From positions 310,001 to 374,000 of the forward strand of contig NW_027476199.1 in NCBI RefSeq assembly GCF_051020955.1: a stretch of DNA of 64,000 bases. The letters are read 5' to 3'. This DNA comes from Megalopta genalis (Eukaryota > Arthropoda > Insecta > Hymenoptera > Halictidae). Below are positions 1-12,900 of this stretch, in pieces (position 1 is the stretch's first letter; the number at the start of each line of letters is the position of its first letter). Both the position numbers and the translations under genes were made by a program. The notes below the pieces were generated by a model, which did no database searches, was not told where the DNA came from, and saw only the letters and a list, made by a program, of their open reading frames with translations.

Positions 1-987
1 ATTGATTTGAAGCTAAATCATGTGTTTCGCATGGATTTGAAGCTATCTCGTTTGTTTCTCATGAAGTTGAAGCTAAATCATGTATATCACATGTATTTGA
101 AGCTAAACCATTTGATTCTCATAGATTTGAAGCTGATCCTTCTACTTCGCATTGATTTGAAGCTACATCATGTGTTTCGCTTAGATTTGAATCTACCTCG
201 ATTGTTTCGCATGCAGTTGAAGCTGAATCATGTATATCACATGTGTTTCAAGCTGTACCATTTGATTCGCATGGATATGACTTTCAGCCTTCTACTTCGC
301 ATTGATTTGAAGCTACATCTAGTGTTTCGCTTGGATTTGAAGCTAACACGTCTGTTTCACAAGCAGTTGAAGCTAAATCATGTATATCACAAATATTTGA
401 AGCTGAACCATTTGTTTCGCATGGATTTGAAGCTAAGCCTTCTACTACGGATTGATTTGAAGCTAAATCATGTGTTCCGCATGGATTTGAAGCTAACTCG
501 TTTGTTTCGCATGCAGTTGAAGTTAAATCATGTATAAAACATGAATTTGAAGCTAAACTATTTGTTTCGCATGGATTTAAAGCTAAACAATGTGTTTCGA
601 ATGAACTTGAAGATAAATCATGTGTTTCGCATGGATTTGAAGCTAACTCGATTGTTTCGCATGCAGTTGAAGCTAAATCATGTATAAAACAAGAATTTGA
701 AGCTAAACTATTTGTTTCGCATGGATTTGAAGCTAAACAATGTGCTTCGAATGAATTTGAAGCTAAATCATGTGTTTCGCTTGAATTTGGAGCTTACTCG
801 TTTGTTTTGCCTGCATTTGAAGCTGAATCATGTATATCACAAGTATTTGAAGCTAAACCATTTAATTCGTTTGGACTTGAAGCTAAGCCTTCTACTTCAC
901 ATTAATCTGAAGCTAAATCATGTGTTTCGCTTGGATTTGAAGCTAATACGTCTGTTTCACATGCAGTTGAAGCTAAATCATGCATAA
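1..987. repeat. Block P, first copy
   Basis: This stretch is repeated at 2674-3510. The first ~537 bases match at an offset of 2673 bp, and bases 697-987 match at an offset of 2523 bp. The second copy therefore lacks exactly one 150-bp HOR, the unit lying near 541-690 here. Shared private variants include GGATATGACTTT/GGATATAACTTT near 272 and 2945 and the AATTTGGAGCT monomer near 784 and 3304. A further partial copy lies at about 3731-4030. No gene is visible. Confidence 0.85.
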
Positions 988-2673
988 AACAAGAATTTGA
1001 AGCTAAACTATTTCTTTCGCATGGATTTGAAGCTAAACAATGTGCTTCGTATGAATTTGAAGCTGAATCATGTGCTTCGCTTGGATTTGAAAGTAACTCG
1101 TTTGTTTCGCATGCAGTTGAAGCTAAATCATGTATATCACAAGTATTTGAAACTAAACCTTCTGATTCGCATGAATATTAAGGTGAACCATGTGTATCGA
1201 ATGAGTTTGAGGATAAATCATGTGTTTCGAATGGATTTGAAGCTAAATCATGTGATTCGCATGGATTTGAAGCTAAATCATGTGATTCGCATGGATTTGA
1301 AGCTAACTCGTTTGTTTTGCCTGCATTTGTAGCTGAATCATGTATATCGCAAGTATTTGAAGCTAAACCATTTGATTCGTTTGTACTTGAAGCTAAGCCT
1401 TCTACTTCGCATTAGTTTGAAGCTAAATCATGTGGTTCGTTTGGATTTGAAACTAACTCGATTGTTTCGGCTGCATATGAAGCTAAATCATGTATAACAC
1501 AAGTATTTGAAGCTAAAGCATTTGATTCGCATGGATTTGAAGCTAAGCCTTCTACTTCGCATTGATTTGAAGCTAAATCATGTGTTTCTCTTGGATTTGA
1601 AGCTAACGCGTTTGTTCCACCTGCATTTGAAGCTATATCATGTATAACACAAGTATTTGAAGCTAAACCATTTATTTCGCATGGATTCGAAGATAAGCAT
1701 TCTACTTCGCATTGATTTGAAGCTAAAACATGTGTTTCGCATGGATTTGAAGCTAACTCGTTCATTTCGACTGCATTTGAAGCTAAATCATTTATATCAC
1801 AAGTATTTGAAGCTAAACCATTTGATTCGCATGTATTTGAAACTAAGCATTCTACTTCGCAATGATTTGAAGCTAAATCATGTGCTTCGTATGGATTTAA
1901 AGCTAACTCGTTTGTTTCGCATGCAGTTGAAGTTAAATCATGTATAAAACAAAAATTTGAAGCTAAACTATTTGTTTCGCATGGATTTGAAGCTAAACAA
2001 TGTGCTTCGAATGAATTTGAAGCTAAATCATGTGTTTCGCATGGATTTGAAGCTAACTCGATTGTTTCGTCTGCATGATTTGATGCTAAATCATGTGCTT
2101 CGCACGGATTTGAATCTAACTCGTTTGTTTTGCCTGCAGTTGAAGCTGAATCATGTAGATCACATGTTTTTGAAGATAAACCATTTGTTTCGCATGGATT
2201 CGAAGATAAGACTTCTACTTCGCATGAATTTGAAGCTAAATCATGTGTTTCGTTTGGATTTGAAACTAACTCGAATGTTGCGGCTGCATATGAAGCTAAC
2301 TCATGTATAACACAAGTATTTGAACCTAAAGCATTTGATTCGCATGGATTTGAAGCTAAGCCTTCGACTTCGCATTGATTTGAAGTTAAATCATGTCTTT
2401 GGCTTAGATTTGAAGCTATCTCGTTTGGTTCGCATGCAGTTAATGCTAAATCATGTATATCACGAGTATTTGAAGCTGGACCATTTGTTTTGCATGAATA
2501 TTAAGCTAAACCATGTGTTTCGGATGAATTTGAAGCAATATCATGTGTTTCGAATGGTTCAGAAGCCAACTCGTTTGTTTCGCATGCAGTTGAAGCTAAA
2601 TCATGTATAAAACAAGTATTTGAAGTTATACTATTCGTTTCACACGGATTTGAAACTAAGCCTTCTACTTCGC
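988..2673. repeat. Mixed HOR section between the two P blocks
   Basis: This is a run of ordinary A-E units interspersed with K-type and N-type units, with more private substitutions than the right half of the window. Doublets such as the two successive ATGTGATTCGCATGGATTTG monomers near 1246-1305 break the five-monomer order. A 3-bp insertion lies at about 2071-2080. Open frames here are short on both strands and I see no gene. Confidence 0.8.
2071..2080 (+). other. 3-bp insertion marker (GCATGATTTGATGC)
   Basis: At this place a C-type monomer reads CTGCATGATTTGATGC where the rest of the array has CTGCATTTGAAGC; the extra bases keep the reading frames but move the 30-bp phase by three. The same marker is found at about 3634, 17671, 21631, 24691, 29461, 57731 and 62501, each time followed by AAATCATGTG and TTCGCAC. 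One event copied by block duplication explains all eight. Confidence 0.85.
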
Positions 2674-3510
2674 ATTGATTTGAAGCTAAATCATGTGTTT
2701 CGCATGGATTTGAAGCTATCTCGTTTGTTTCTCATGAAGTTGAAGCCAAATCATGTATATCACATGTATTTGAAGCTAAACCATTTGATTCTCATAGATT
2801 TGAAGCTGATCCTTCTACTTCGCATTGATTTGAAGCTACATCATGTGTTTCGCTTAGATTTGAATCTACCTCGATTGTTTCGCATGCAGTTGAAGCTGAA
2901 TCATGTATATCACATGTGTTTCAAGCTGTACCATTTGATTCGCATGGATATAACTTTGAGCCTTCTACTTCGCATTGATTTGAAGCTACATCTAGTGTTT
3001 CGCTTGGATTTGAAGCTAACACGTCTGTTTCACATGCAGTTGAAGCTAAATCATGTATATCACAAATATTTGAAGCTGAACCATTTGTTTCGCATGGATT
3101 TGAAGCTAAGCCTTCTACTACGGATTGATTTGAAGCTAAATCAAGTGTTCCGCATGGATTTGAAGCTAACTCGTTTGTTTCGCATGCAGTTGAAGTTAAA
3201 TCATGTATAAAACAAGAATTTGAAACTAAACTATTTGTTTCGCATGGATTTGAAGCTAAACAATGTGCTTCGAATGAATTTGAAGCTAAATCATGTGTTT
3301 CGCTTGAATTTGGAGCTAACTCGTTTGTTTTGCCTGCATTTGAAGCTGAATCATGTATATCACAAGTATTTGAAGCTAAACCATTTAATTCGTTTGGACT
3401 TGAAGCTAAGCCTTCTACTTCACATTAATTTGAAGCTAAATCATGTGTTTCGCTTGGATTTGAAGCTAATACGTCTGTTTCACATGCAGTTGAAGCTAAA
3501 TCATGCATAA
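2674..3510. repeat. Block P, second copy, lacking one HOR
   Basis: This copy matches 1-987 closely but with exactly 150 bp missing at about 3212, where the first copy has an extra K-type unit. A deletion or insertion of exactly one HOR between two otherwise nearly identical copies is what unequal exchange in HOR register produces. A third, shorter copy of its right part follows at about 3731-4030. Confidence 0.85.
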
Positions 3511-3730
3511 AACAAGAATTTGAAGCTAAACTATTTGTTTCGCATGTATTCGAAGATAAGCCTTCTACTTCGCATTGATTTGAAGCTAAATCATGTGTTT
3601 CGCATGGATTTGAAGCTAACTCGATTGTTTCGTCTGCATGATTTGATGCTAAATCATGTGCTTCGCACGGATTTGAAGCTAACTCGATTGGTTCGCATGC
3701 AGTTGAAGCTAAATCATGTATAAAACAAGA

Positions 3731-4030
3731 ATTTGAAGCTAAACTATTTGTTTCGCATGGATTTGAAGCTAAACAATGTGCTTCGAAAGAAATTTGAAGC
3801 TAAATCATGTGTTTCGCTTGAATTTAGAGCTAACTCGTTTGTTTTGCCTGCATTTGAAGCTGAATCATGCATATCACAAGTATTTGAAGCTAAACCATTT
3901 AATTCGTTTGGACTTGAAGCTAAGCCTTCTACTTCACATTAATTTGAAGCTAAATCATGTGTTTCGCTTGGATTTGAAGCTAATACGTCTGTTTCACATG
4001 CAGTTGAAGCTAAATCATGCATAAAACAAG
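3731..4030. repeat. Block P, partial third copy with +1 slip
   Basis: This segment repeats 691-990 and 3214-3510. At about 3787 it carries CGAAAGAAATTTG where the others have CGAATGAATTTG, a 1-bp insertion that shifts the repeat phase and changes which frame is open. The shift explains why open frames on either side of this point do not join. Confidence 0.8.
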
Positions 4031-4900
4031 AATTTGAAGCTAAACTATTTGTTTCGCATGGATTTGAAGCTAAACAATGTGCTTCGAATGAATTTGCAGC
4101 TGAATCATGTGCTTCGCTTGGATTTGAAAGTAACTCGTTTGTTTCGCATGCATTTGAAGCTATATCATGTATAACACATGTATTTGAAGCTAAACCATTT
4201 ATTTCGCATGGATTCGAAGATAAGCATTCTACTTCGCATTGATTTGAAGCTAAAACATGTGTTTCGCATGGATTTGAAGCTAACTCGTTTGTTTTGCCTG
4301 CATTTGAAGCTGAATCATGTATATCGCAAGTGTTTGAAGCTAAACCATTTGATTCGTTTGTACTTGAAGCTAAGCCTTCTACTTCGCATTAGTTTGAAGC
4401 TAAATCATGTGTTTCGTTTGGATTTGAAACTAACTCGATTGTTTCGGCTGCATATGAAGCTAAATCATGTATAACACAAGTATTTGAAGCTAAAGCATTT
4501 GATTCGCATGGATTTGAAGCTAAGCCTTCTACTTCGCATTGATTTGAAGCTGAATCATATGTTTCGCTTGGATTTGAAGCTAACTCGTTTGTTTCGCATG
4601 CAGTTGAAGATAAATCATCTATATCACGAGAATTTGAAGCTAAACCATTTGTTTCGCTTGGATTTGAAGCTAAGCCGTCTACTTCGCATTGATTTGAAGA
4701 TAAATCATGTGATTTGCGTGGATTTGAAGCTAACTCGTTTGTTTCGCATGCAGTTGAAGCTAAATCATGTATATCACAAGTATTTGAAGCTAATCCATAC
4801 GTATCGCATGGATTTGATGCTAAGCCTTCTACTTCGCATGAATTTGAAGTTAAATCATGTGTTTCGCATGGATTTGAAACTAAATCATGTGCTTCGCTTG
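4031..4900. repeat. Ordinary HOR section
   Basis: Standard A-E units with moderate divergence run from the end of block P to the start of the 1709-bp unit. One monomer near 4092 has TTTGCAGCTG, and two A-type monomers follow each other near 4841-4900. Nothing else is visible in it. Confidence 0.75.
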
Positions 4901-6609
4901 GATTTGAAGCTAACTCGCTTGATTCGCATGCAGTTGAAGCTAAATCATGTATAACACTAGTATTTGTAGCTGAACCATTTGATTCGCATGAATATTAATT
5001 TAAACCCTGTGTTTCGCATGAATATTAAGATAAAACATGTGTTTCGCATGAATATGAAGCTAAATGGTGTGTTTCACGTGGATTTGAAGCTAACTCGTTT
5101 GTTTCGCCTGCATTTGAAGCTATATCACTTATATCACAAGTATTTGATGCTAATCGTGTGTGTCACATGGATTCGAATGTAAACCTTCTACTTCGTATTG
5201 ATTTGAAGCTAAATCACGTTTTTCGCATGGATTTTAAGCTAACTCGTTTGTTTCGCATTCAGTTGAAGCTAAATCATGTATATCACAAGTATTTGAAGCT
5301 AACCCATTTGTTTCGCATGGATTTGAAGCTAAGCCTTCTACTTCGCATTGATTTGAAGGTAAATCATGTTTTTCGCATTGTTTTGTAACTATCTCGTTTG
5401 TTTCGAATGCAGTTGAAGCTAAACCGTGTATAAAACAAGGATTTGAATATAAATCATTCGATCCGCATGGATTAGAAGCTAACTCGATTGTTTCGAGTGC
5501 ATTTGAAGCTATATCACTTATATCGCAATTATCTGAAGATAAATCATTTGTTTCTCATGTATTTGAAGCTAAGCCTTCTACTTCGCATTGATTTGAAGCT
5601 AAATCATGTGATTCGCATGGATTTGAAGCTAACTTGATTGTTTCGAGTGCATTTGAAGCTATATCACTTATATCGCAATTATCTGAAGATAAATCATTTG
5701 TTTCTCATGAATTTGAAGCTAAGCCTTCTACTTCGCATTGATTTGAAGCTAAATCATGTGATTCGCATGGATTTTAAGCTAACTCGTTTTTTTCGCATTC
5801 AGTTGAAGCTAAATCATGTATATCACAAGTATTTGAAGCTAACCCATTTGTTTCGCATGGATTTGAAGCTAAGCCTTCTACTTCGCATTGATTTGAAGGT
5901 AAATCATGTTTTTCGCATTGTTTTGTAACTATCTCGTTTGTTTCGAAAGCAGTTGAAGCTAAACCGTGTATAAAACAAGGATTTGAAGATAAATCATTCG
6001 ATCCGCATGGGTTAGAAGCTAACTCGATTGTTTCGAGTGCATTTGAAGCTATATCACTTATATCGCAATTATCTGAAGATAAATCATTTGTTTCTCATGT
6101 ATTTGAAGCTAAGCCTTCTACTTCGCATTGATTTGAAGCTAAATCATGTGATTCGCATGGATTTGAAGCTAACTCGATTGTTTCGAGTGCATTTGAAGCT
6201 ATATCACTTATATCGCAATTATCTGAAGATAAATCATTTGTTTCTCATGTATTTGAAGCTAAGCCTTCTACTTCGCATGAATTTGAAGCTAACTCATGTG
6301 TTCCGTTTGGATTTGAAACTAACTCGACTATTTCGGCTGCATATGAAACTAAATCATGTATAACACAAGTATTTGAAGATAAACCATTTGATTCGCATGT
6401 ATTTGAAACTAAGCATTCTACTTCGCAATGATTTGAAGCTAAGTCATGTGCTTCGTATGGATTTAAAGCTAACTCGTTTGTTTCGCATGCAGTTGAAGTT
6501 AAATCATGTATAAAACAAAAACTTGAATCTAAACTATTTGTTTCGCATGGATTTGAAGCTAAACAATGTGTTTCAAATGAATTTGAATATAAATCATGTG
6601 TTTCGCATG
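4901..6609. repeat. Block Q, first copy (1709 bp) with internal 540-bp tandem duplication
   Basis: The copy begins at the AACTCGCTTG monomer at 4901 and is followed directly by a second copy at 6610. Inside it, 5230-5769 is repeated in tandem at 5770 to about 6285. The 540-bp unit holds 18 monomers: three full HORs plus one truncated B-C-D set near 5461. Near 5150 the text GATGCTAATCGTG is one base short of a full monomer, and the same deletion is present in the second copy near 6859, so it predates the duplication. No gene is visible. Confidence 0.85.
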
Positions 6610-7778
6610 GATTTGAAGCTAACTCGCTTGATTCGCATGCAGTTGAAGCTAAATCATGTATAACACAAGTATTTGTAGCTGAACCATTTGATTCGCATGA
6701 ATATTAATTTAAACCCTGTGTTTCGCATGAATATTAAGATAAAACATGTGTTTCGCATGAATATGAAGCTAAATGGTGTGTTTCACGTGGATTTGAAGCT
6801 AACTCGTTTGTTTCGCCTGCATTTGAAGCTATATCACTTATATCACAAGTATTTGATGCTAATCGTGTGTGTCACATGGATTCGAATGTAAACCTTCTAC
6901 TTCGTATTGATTTGAAGCTAAATCACGTTTTTCGCATGGATTTTAAGCTAACTCGTTTGTTTCGCATTCAGTTGAAGCTAAATCATGTATATCACAAGTA
7001 TTTGAAGCTAACCCATTTGTTTCGCATGGATTTGAAGCTAAGCCTTCTACTTCGCATTGATTTGAAGGTAAATCATGTTTTTCGCATTGTTTTGTAACTA
7101 TCTCGTTTGTTTCGAATGCAGTTGAAGCTAAACCGTGTATAAAACAAGGATTTGAAGATAAATCATTCGATCCGCATGGGTTAGAAGCTAACTCGATTGT
7201 TTCGAGTGCATTTGAAGCTATATCACTTATATCGCAATTATCTGAAGATAAATCATTTGTTTCTCATGTATTTGAAGCTAAGCCTTCTACTTCGCATTGA
7301 TTTGAAGCTAAATCATGTGATTCGCATGGATTTGAAGCTAACTCGATTGTTTCGAGTGCATTTGAAGCTATATCACTTATATCGCAATTATCTGAAGATA
7401 AATCATTTGTTTCTCATGTATTTGAAGCTAAGCCTTCTACTTCGCATGAATTTGAAGCTAACTCATGTGTTCCGTTTGGATTTGAAACTAACTCGACTTT
7501 TTCGGCTGCATATGAAACTAAATCATGTATAACACAAGTATTTGAAGATAAACCATTTGATTCGCATGTATTTGAAACTAAGCATTCTACTTCGCAATGA
7601 TTTGAAGCTAAGTCATGTGCTTCGTATGGATTTAAAGCAAACTCGTTTGTTTCGCATGCAGTTGAAGTTAAATCATGTATAAAACAAAAACTTGAATCTA
7701 AACTATTTGTTTCGCATGGATTTGAAGCTAAACAATGTGTTTCAAATGAATTTGAATATAAATCATGTGTTTCGCATG
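6610..7778. repeat. Block Q, second copy (1169 bp), without the 540-bp duplication
   Basis: The copy matches 4901-6609 at an offset of 1709 bp in its left part and 1169 bp in its right part; the difference is exactly the 540-bp internal duplication. At the informative site (GGATTAGAAG at 5470, GGGTTAGAAG at 6010) it carries the GGGTTAG form, the form of the second internal copy. The match ends near 7778 where GGATGTGAAG replaces GGATTTGAAG. Confidence 0.85.
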
Positions 7779-9264
7779 GATGTGAAGCTAACTCGTTTGT
7801 TTTGCATACAGTTGAAGCTAAGTGATGTATATCACAAGTATTTGAAGCTGAACCATTTGTTTCGCATGGATTTGAAGCTAAACCTTCTACATAGAATTGA
7901 TTTGAAGCTTAATCATGTGTTTCGCTTGGATTTGAATCTAACTCGTTTGTTTCGTCTGCATTTGAAGCTATATCATTTATATCGCAAGTATTTGTAGCCA
8001 AATCATTTGTGTCGCATAGATTTGAAGCTAAACCTCCTACATCGTATTGATTTGATGCTAAATCATGTGTATCGCATGAATTTTGAAGCTAGCTCGTTTG
8101 ATTCGTCTGCAGTTGAATATAAATCATGTATGCCACAAGCATTTGACGCTAAACCATTTGATTCGCATGGATTTGAAGCTAAGACTTCTACTTCGCATTG
8201 ATTTGTAGCTAAATCATGTGTTTCGCACAGATTTGAAGCTAACTCATTTGTTTCGAATGCAGTTGAAGCTAAATGATGTATATCACAAGTATTTGAAGCT
8301 AAACCAATTGTTTCGCATGGATTCGAAGACAAGACTTCTACTTCGCATTGATTTCAATGTAAATCATGTGTTTCACATGAATTTGAAGCTAACGCGTTTC
8401 TTTCGTCTGCATTTGAAGCTATATTACTTATATTCGCAACTATTTGAAGCCAAATAATTCATATCGCGTGGATTTGAAGCTAAGCCTTCTACTTCGCATT
8501 GATTTGAAGCTAAATCATATATTTTGATTGAATTTGAAGTTAGCACGTCTGTTTCACATGCAGTTGAAGCTGAATCATGTATACCACAGGTATTTGAATA
8601 TAAACCATTTGTTTCGCATCGATTTGAAGCTAAGCCTTCTACTTCGCATTGATTTGAAGCTGAATCATGTGTTTCGCTTGGCTTTGCAGCTAACTCGTTT
8701 GTTTCGCATGCAGTTGAAGCTAAGTATTGTATAAAACGAGTATTTGAACCTGAACTATTCGTTTCGCATGGATTTGAAACTAAGCCTTCTAGTTCGCATT
8801 GATTTGTAGCTAAATCAAGTGTTTCGCATAGATTTGAAGCTAACTCGTTTGTTTCGAATGCAGTTGAAGCTAAATCATGTAAATCACAAGTATTTGAAGC
8901 TAAACCAATTGTTTCGCATGGATTCGAAGACAAGACTTTTACTTCGCATTGATTTCAAGGTAGATCATGTGTTTCACATGGATTTGAAGCTAACGCGTTT
9001 GTTTCGCCTGTATTTCAAGCTATATCACTTATATTCGCAAGTATTTAAAGCCAAATCATTCATATCGCATGGATTTGAAGTTAAGCCTTCTACTTGGCAT
9101 TGATTTGAGCTAAATCATGTGGTTCGCATGGATTTGAAGCTAACGCGTTTGTTTCGCCTGTATTTCAAGCTATATCACTTATATTCGCAAGTATTTAAAG
9201 CCAAATCATTCATATCGCATGGATTTGAATTTAAGCCTTCTACTTGGCATTGATTTGCGCTAAA
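7779..9264. repeat. Block R region, first copy, irregular units
   Basis: This section is rich in 1-bp slips: GAATTTTGAAG near 8078, ATATTCGCAA near 8428, 9030 and 9180, and GATTTGAGCT near 9102. Its 8180-8560 part recurs at about 11180-11540, 26690-27050 and 31613-31973. Within it 8218-8500 is repeated at about 8819-9100, and 8980-9110 is repeated at about 9130-9260 with an offset of 150 bp. The ATATTCGC insertion and the GATTTGAGCT deletion lie about 70 bp apart and cancel each other's phase shift. Confidence 0.8.
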
Positions 9265-11179
9265 TCATGTGGTTCGCATGGATTTGAAGATGATTCGTTT
9301 GTTTCGAATGCCGTTGAAGCTAAACCGTGTATAAAACAAGTATTTGAAGCTAATCCGTTCGTTTCGCATGGATTTGAAGCTAAGCCTTCTACTTCGGATT
9401 GATTTGAAGCTGAATGATGTGTTTCGCTTGGATTTGAAAGTAACTCGTTTGTTTCGCATGCAGTTGAAGCTAAATCATGTATATCACAAATATTTGAAGC
9501 TGAACCATTTGTTTCGCATGGATTTGAAGCTAATCCTTCTACTTCGGATTGATTTGAAGCTAAATCATGTGTTTCGCATCGATTTGAAGCTAACTCGTTT
9601 GTTTCGCATGCAGTTGAAGTTAAAACATGTATAAAACAAAAATTTGGATCTAAACTATTTGTTTCGCATGGATTTGAAGCTAAACAATGTGTTTCAAATG
9701 AATTTGAATATAAATCATGTGTTTCGCATGGATTTCAAGCTAACTCGATTGTTTCGCATGCAGTTGAAGCTAAATCATCTATATCAAAAGTATGTGAAGC
9801 TAAACAATTTGTTTCGCATGGATTCGAAGATAAGCATTCTACTTCGCATTGATTTGAAGCTAAATCATGTGTTTCGCATGGATTTGAATCTAACTCGTTC
9901 ATTTCACCTGGATTTGAAGCTAAATCATTTATATCACAAGTACTTGAAGCTAAACCATTTGATTCGCATGTATTTGAAACTAAGAATTCTAATATTGATT
10001 TGAAGCTAAATCATGTGTTTCGCATGGATTTGACGGTAACTCTTTTATTTCACATGCAGTTGAAGTTAAATCATGTATAAAACAAGAATTTGAAGCTAAA
10101 CAATTTGTTTCGCATGGATTTGAAGCTAAGCAATGTGTTTCGAATGAATTTGACGATAAATCATGTGTTTCGCATGGATTTGAAGCTAACTCGATTGTTT
10201 CGCATGCAGTTGAAACTAAATCACCTATATCACAAGTATTTGAAGCCAAACCATTTGTTTCTCATGGATTTGAAACTAAGCCTTCTACTTAGCATTGATT
10301 TGAAGCTATATCATGTGTTTCGTTTGGACTTGAAACTAACTCGATTGTTTCTGCTGCTTATGAAGCTAAATCATGTATAACACAAGTATTTGAAGCTAAA
10401 CCATTTGATTCGTATTGACTTGAAGCTAAGCCTTTTACTTCGCATTAATTTGAAGCTAAATCATATGATTCGCGTGGATCTGAAGCTAACTCGTTTGTGT
10501 CGCATGCAGTTGAAGCTAAATCATGCATTTCACAAGTATTTGAATCTAAACCATTTATTTCGCATGGATTCGAAGATAAGCATTGTACTTCGCATTGATT
10601 TGAAGCTAAATGATGGGTTTCGCATGGATTTGAAGCTAACTCGTTCATTTCGCCTGCATTTGAAGCTAAATCATTTATATCACAAGTATTTGAAGCTAAA
10701 CCATTTGATTCGCATGGACTCGAAGATAAGCCTTCTACTTCGCATGAATTTGAAGCTAAATCAAGTCTTTCGTTTGGATTTGAAACTAACTCGATTGTTT
10801 CAGCTGCATATGAAGCTAAATCATGTATAACACAAGTATTTGAAGCTAAAGCATTTGATTCGCATTGATTTGAAGCTAAGCCTTCTACTTCGCATTGATT
10901 TGAAGCTAAATCATATGTTTCTCTTGTATTTGAAGCTAACTCGTTTGTTTCACCTCCATTTGAAGCTATATCATGTATATCACAAGTATTTGAAGCTAAA
11001 CCATTTGTTTCGCATGGATTTGAAGCTAAACAATGTGTTTCGAATGAATTTGAAGCTAAATCATGTGTTTCGTATGGATTTGAAGCTAACTCGTTTGTTT
11101 TGCCTGCATTTGAAGCTGAATCATGTATATCACAAGTATTTGAAGCTAAACTGTTTGATTGGCATAGATTTGAAGCTAA
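9265..11179. repeat. Ordinary HOR section with one 4-bp loss
   Basis: Standard A-E and K-type units. Near 9981-10000 the text AAGAATTCTAATATTGATTT is about 4 bp shorter than the usual E monomer, and this ends the open frames on both strands. I see no gene. The minus-strand frame stays open from 10445 to 11329 (294 codons), in the LASN repeat frame. Confidence 0.75.
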
Positions 11180-12600
11180 GACTTCTACTTCGCATTGATT
11201 TGTAGCTAAATCATGTGTTTCGCACAGATTTGAAGCTAACTCATTTGTTTCGAATGCAGTTGAAGCTAAATGATGTATATCACAAGTATTTGAAGCTAAA
11301 CCAATTGTTTCGCATGGATTCGAAGACAAGACTTCTACTTCGCATTGATTTCAATGTAAATCATGTGTTTCACATGAATTTGAAGCTAACGCGTTTCTTT
11401 CGTCTGCATTTGAAGCTATATTACTTATATTCGCAACTATTTGAAGCCAAATCATTCATATCGCGTGGATTTGAAGCTAAGCCTTCTACTTCGCATTGAT
11501 TTGAATCTACATCATATATTTTGATTGAATTTGAAGTTAGCACGTCTGTTTCACATGCAGTTGAAGCTAAATCATGTATACCACAGGTATTTGAATATAA
11601 ACCATTTGTTTCGCATCGATTTGAAGCTAAGCCTTCTACTTCGCATGAATTTGAAGTTAAATCATGTGTTCGCTTGGATGTGAAGCTAACTCGTTTGTTT
11701 TGCATACAGTTGAAGCTAAGTCATGTATATCACAAGTATTTGAAGCTGAACCATCTGTTTGGCATGGATTTGAAGCTAAGACTTCTACTTCGCTTTGATT
11801 TGAAACTGAATCATGTGTTTCACTGGGATTTGAAGTTAACACGTCTGTTTCACATGCAGTTGAAGCTAAATCATGTATATCACAGGTATTTGGAACTAAA
11901 CCATTCGTTTCGCGTGGATTTGAAGCTAAGCCTTCTACTTCGCATTGATTTGAATCTGAATCACGTGTTCGCTTGGATTTGAATCTAACTCGTTTGTTTC
12001 GCATGTAGTTGAAGCTTAGTAATGTATAAAACGAGAATTTGAAGCTAAACTATTCGTTTCGCATGGATTTGAAACTAAGCCTTCTAGTTCGCATTGATTT
12101 GTAGCTAAATCATGTGATTCGCATAGATTTTTAAGATAACTCGTTTGTTTCGCATGCAGTTGAAGCTAAACCGTGTATATCAGAAGTATTTGAAGCTGAA
12201 CCATTTGTTTGGCATGGATTTGAAGCTAAGCATTGTACTTCGCTTTGATTTGAAATTGAATGATCTGCTAAGCTGGGATTTGAAGCTAACTCGTTTGTTT
12301 CGCATGACGTTGAAACTGAATCATGTATATCACAAGTATTTAAAGCTAAACTATTCGTTTCGCATGGATTTGAAACTAAGCCTTCTACTTCGCATTGATT
12401 TGAAGCTGAATCATGTATTTCGCTTGGATTTGAAGCTAACTCGTTTGTTTCGCATGCAGTTGAAGCTAAATCATGTATGTCACAAGTATTTGAAGCTAAA
12501 CCATTTGTTTCGCATGGATTTGAAGCTAAGCCGTCTACTTCGCATTGATTTGAACTGAATCATGTGTTCGCTTGGATTTGTAGCTAACTCGTTTGTTTCG
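11180..12600. repeat. Block R, second copy, and following units
   Basis: Bases 11180-11540 repeat 8183-8545 (offset 2997 bp). After it come units with GTGTTCGCTTGG, one base shorter than GTGTTTCGCTTGG, near 11668 and 11967. Near 12145-12410 lies an early relative of the 600-bp units of 37.9-39.5 kb, recognised by the shared CTAAGCTGGGATTTG monomer and CATGACGTTGAAAC. Confidence 0.75.
12397..12546 (+). repeat. Representative 150-bp higher-order repeat (monomers A-B-C-D-E)
   Basis: This is a clean example of the second repeat layer. Monomer A (12397-12426) carries the AATCATGT type of middle, B (12427-12456) carries ACTCGTTTG, C (12457-12486) begins CAGTTGAAG and ends in CACAAG, D (12487-12516) begins TATTTGAAG and carries AACCATTTG, and E (12517-12546) carries AGCCGTCTAC, more often AGCCTTCTAC, and ends CATT instead of CATG. 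The same A-B-C-D-E order recurs through most of the window, so monomers five apart resemble each other more than neighbours do. That is the definition of a higher-order repeat. Roughly 425 such units fit in 64 kb. Confidence 0.95.
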
Positions 12601-12900
12601 AATGCAGTTGAAGCTAAATGATGTATATCACAAGTATTTAAAGCTAAACCATTTGTTACGCATGGATTCGAAGATAAGCCTTCTACTTCGCATTTATTTG
12701 AAGCTAAATCATGTGTTTCGTCTGGATTTGAAGCTAACTCGTTTGTTTCGAATGCAGTTGAAGCTAAATGATGTATATCACAAGTATTTAAAGCTAAACC
12801 ATTTGTTACGCATGGATTCGAAGATAAGCCTTCTACTTCGCATTTATTTGAAGCTAAATCATGTGTTTCGTCTGGATTTGAAGCTAACTCGTTTGTTTCG
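12601..12900. repeat. Perfect 150-bp HOR doublet
   Basis: Reading base by base, 12601-12750 and 12751-12900 are identical. The unit carries private variants (TAAATGATG, TTTGTTACG, TCGTCTGG), so the identity reflects a recent duplication and not selection on the consensus. Confidence 0.95.
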
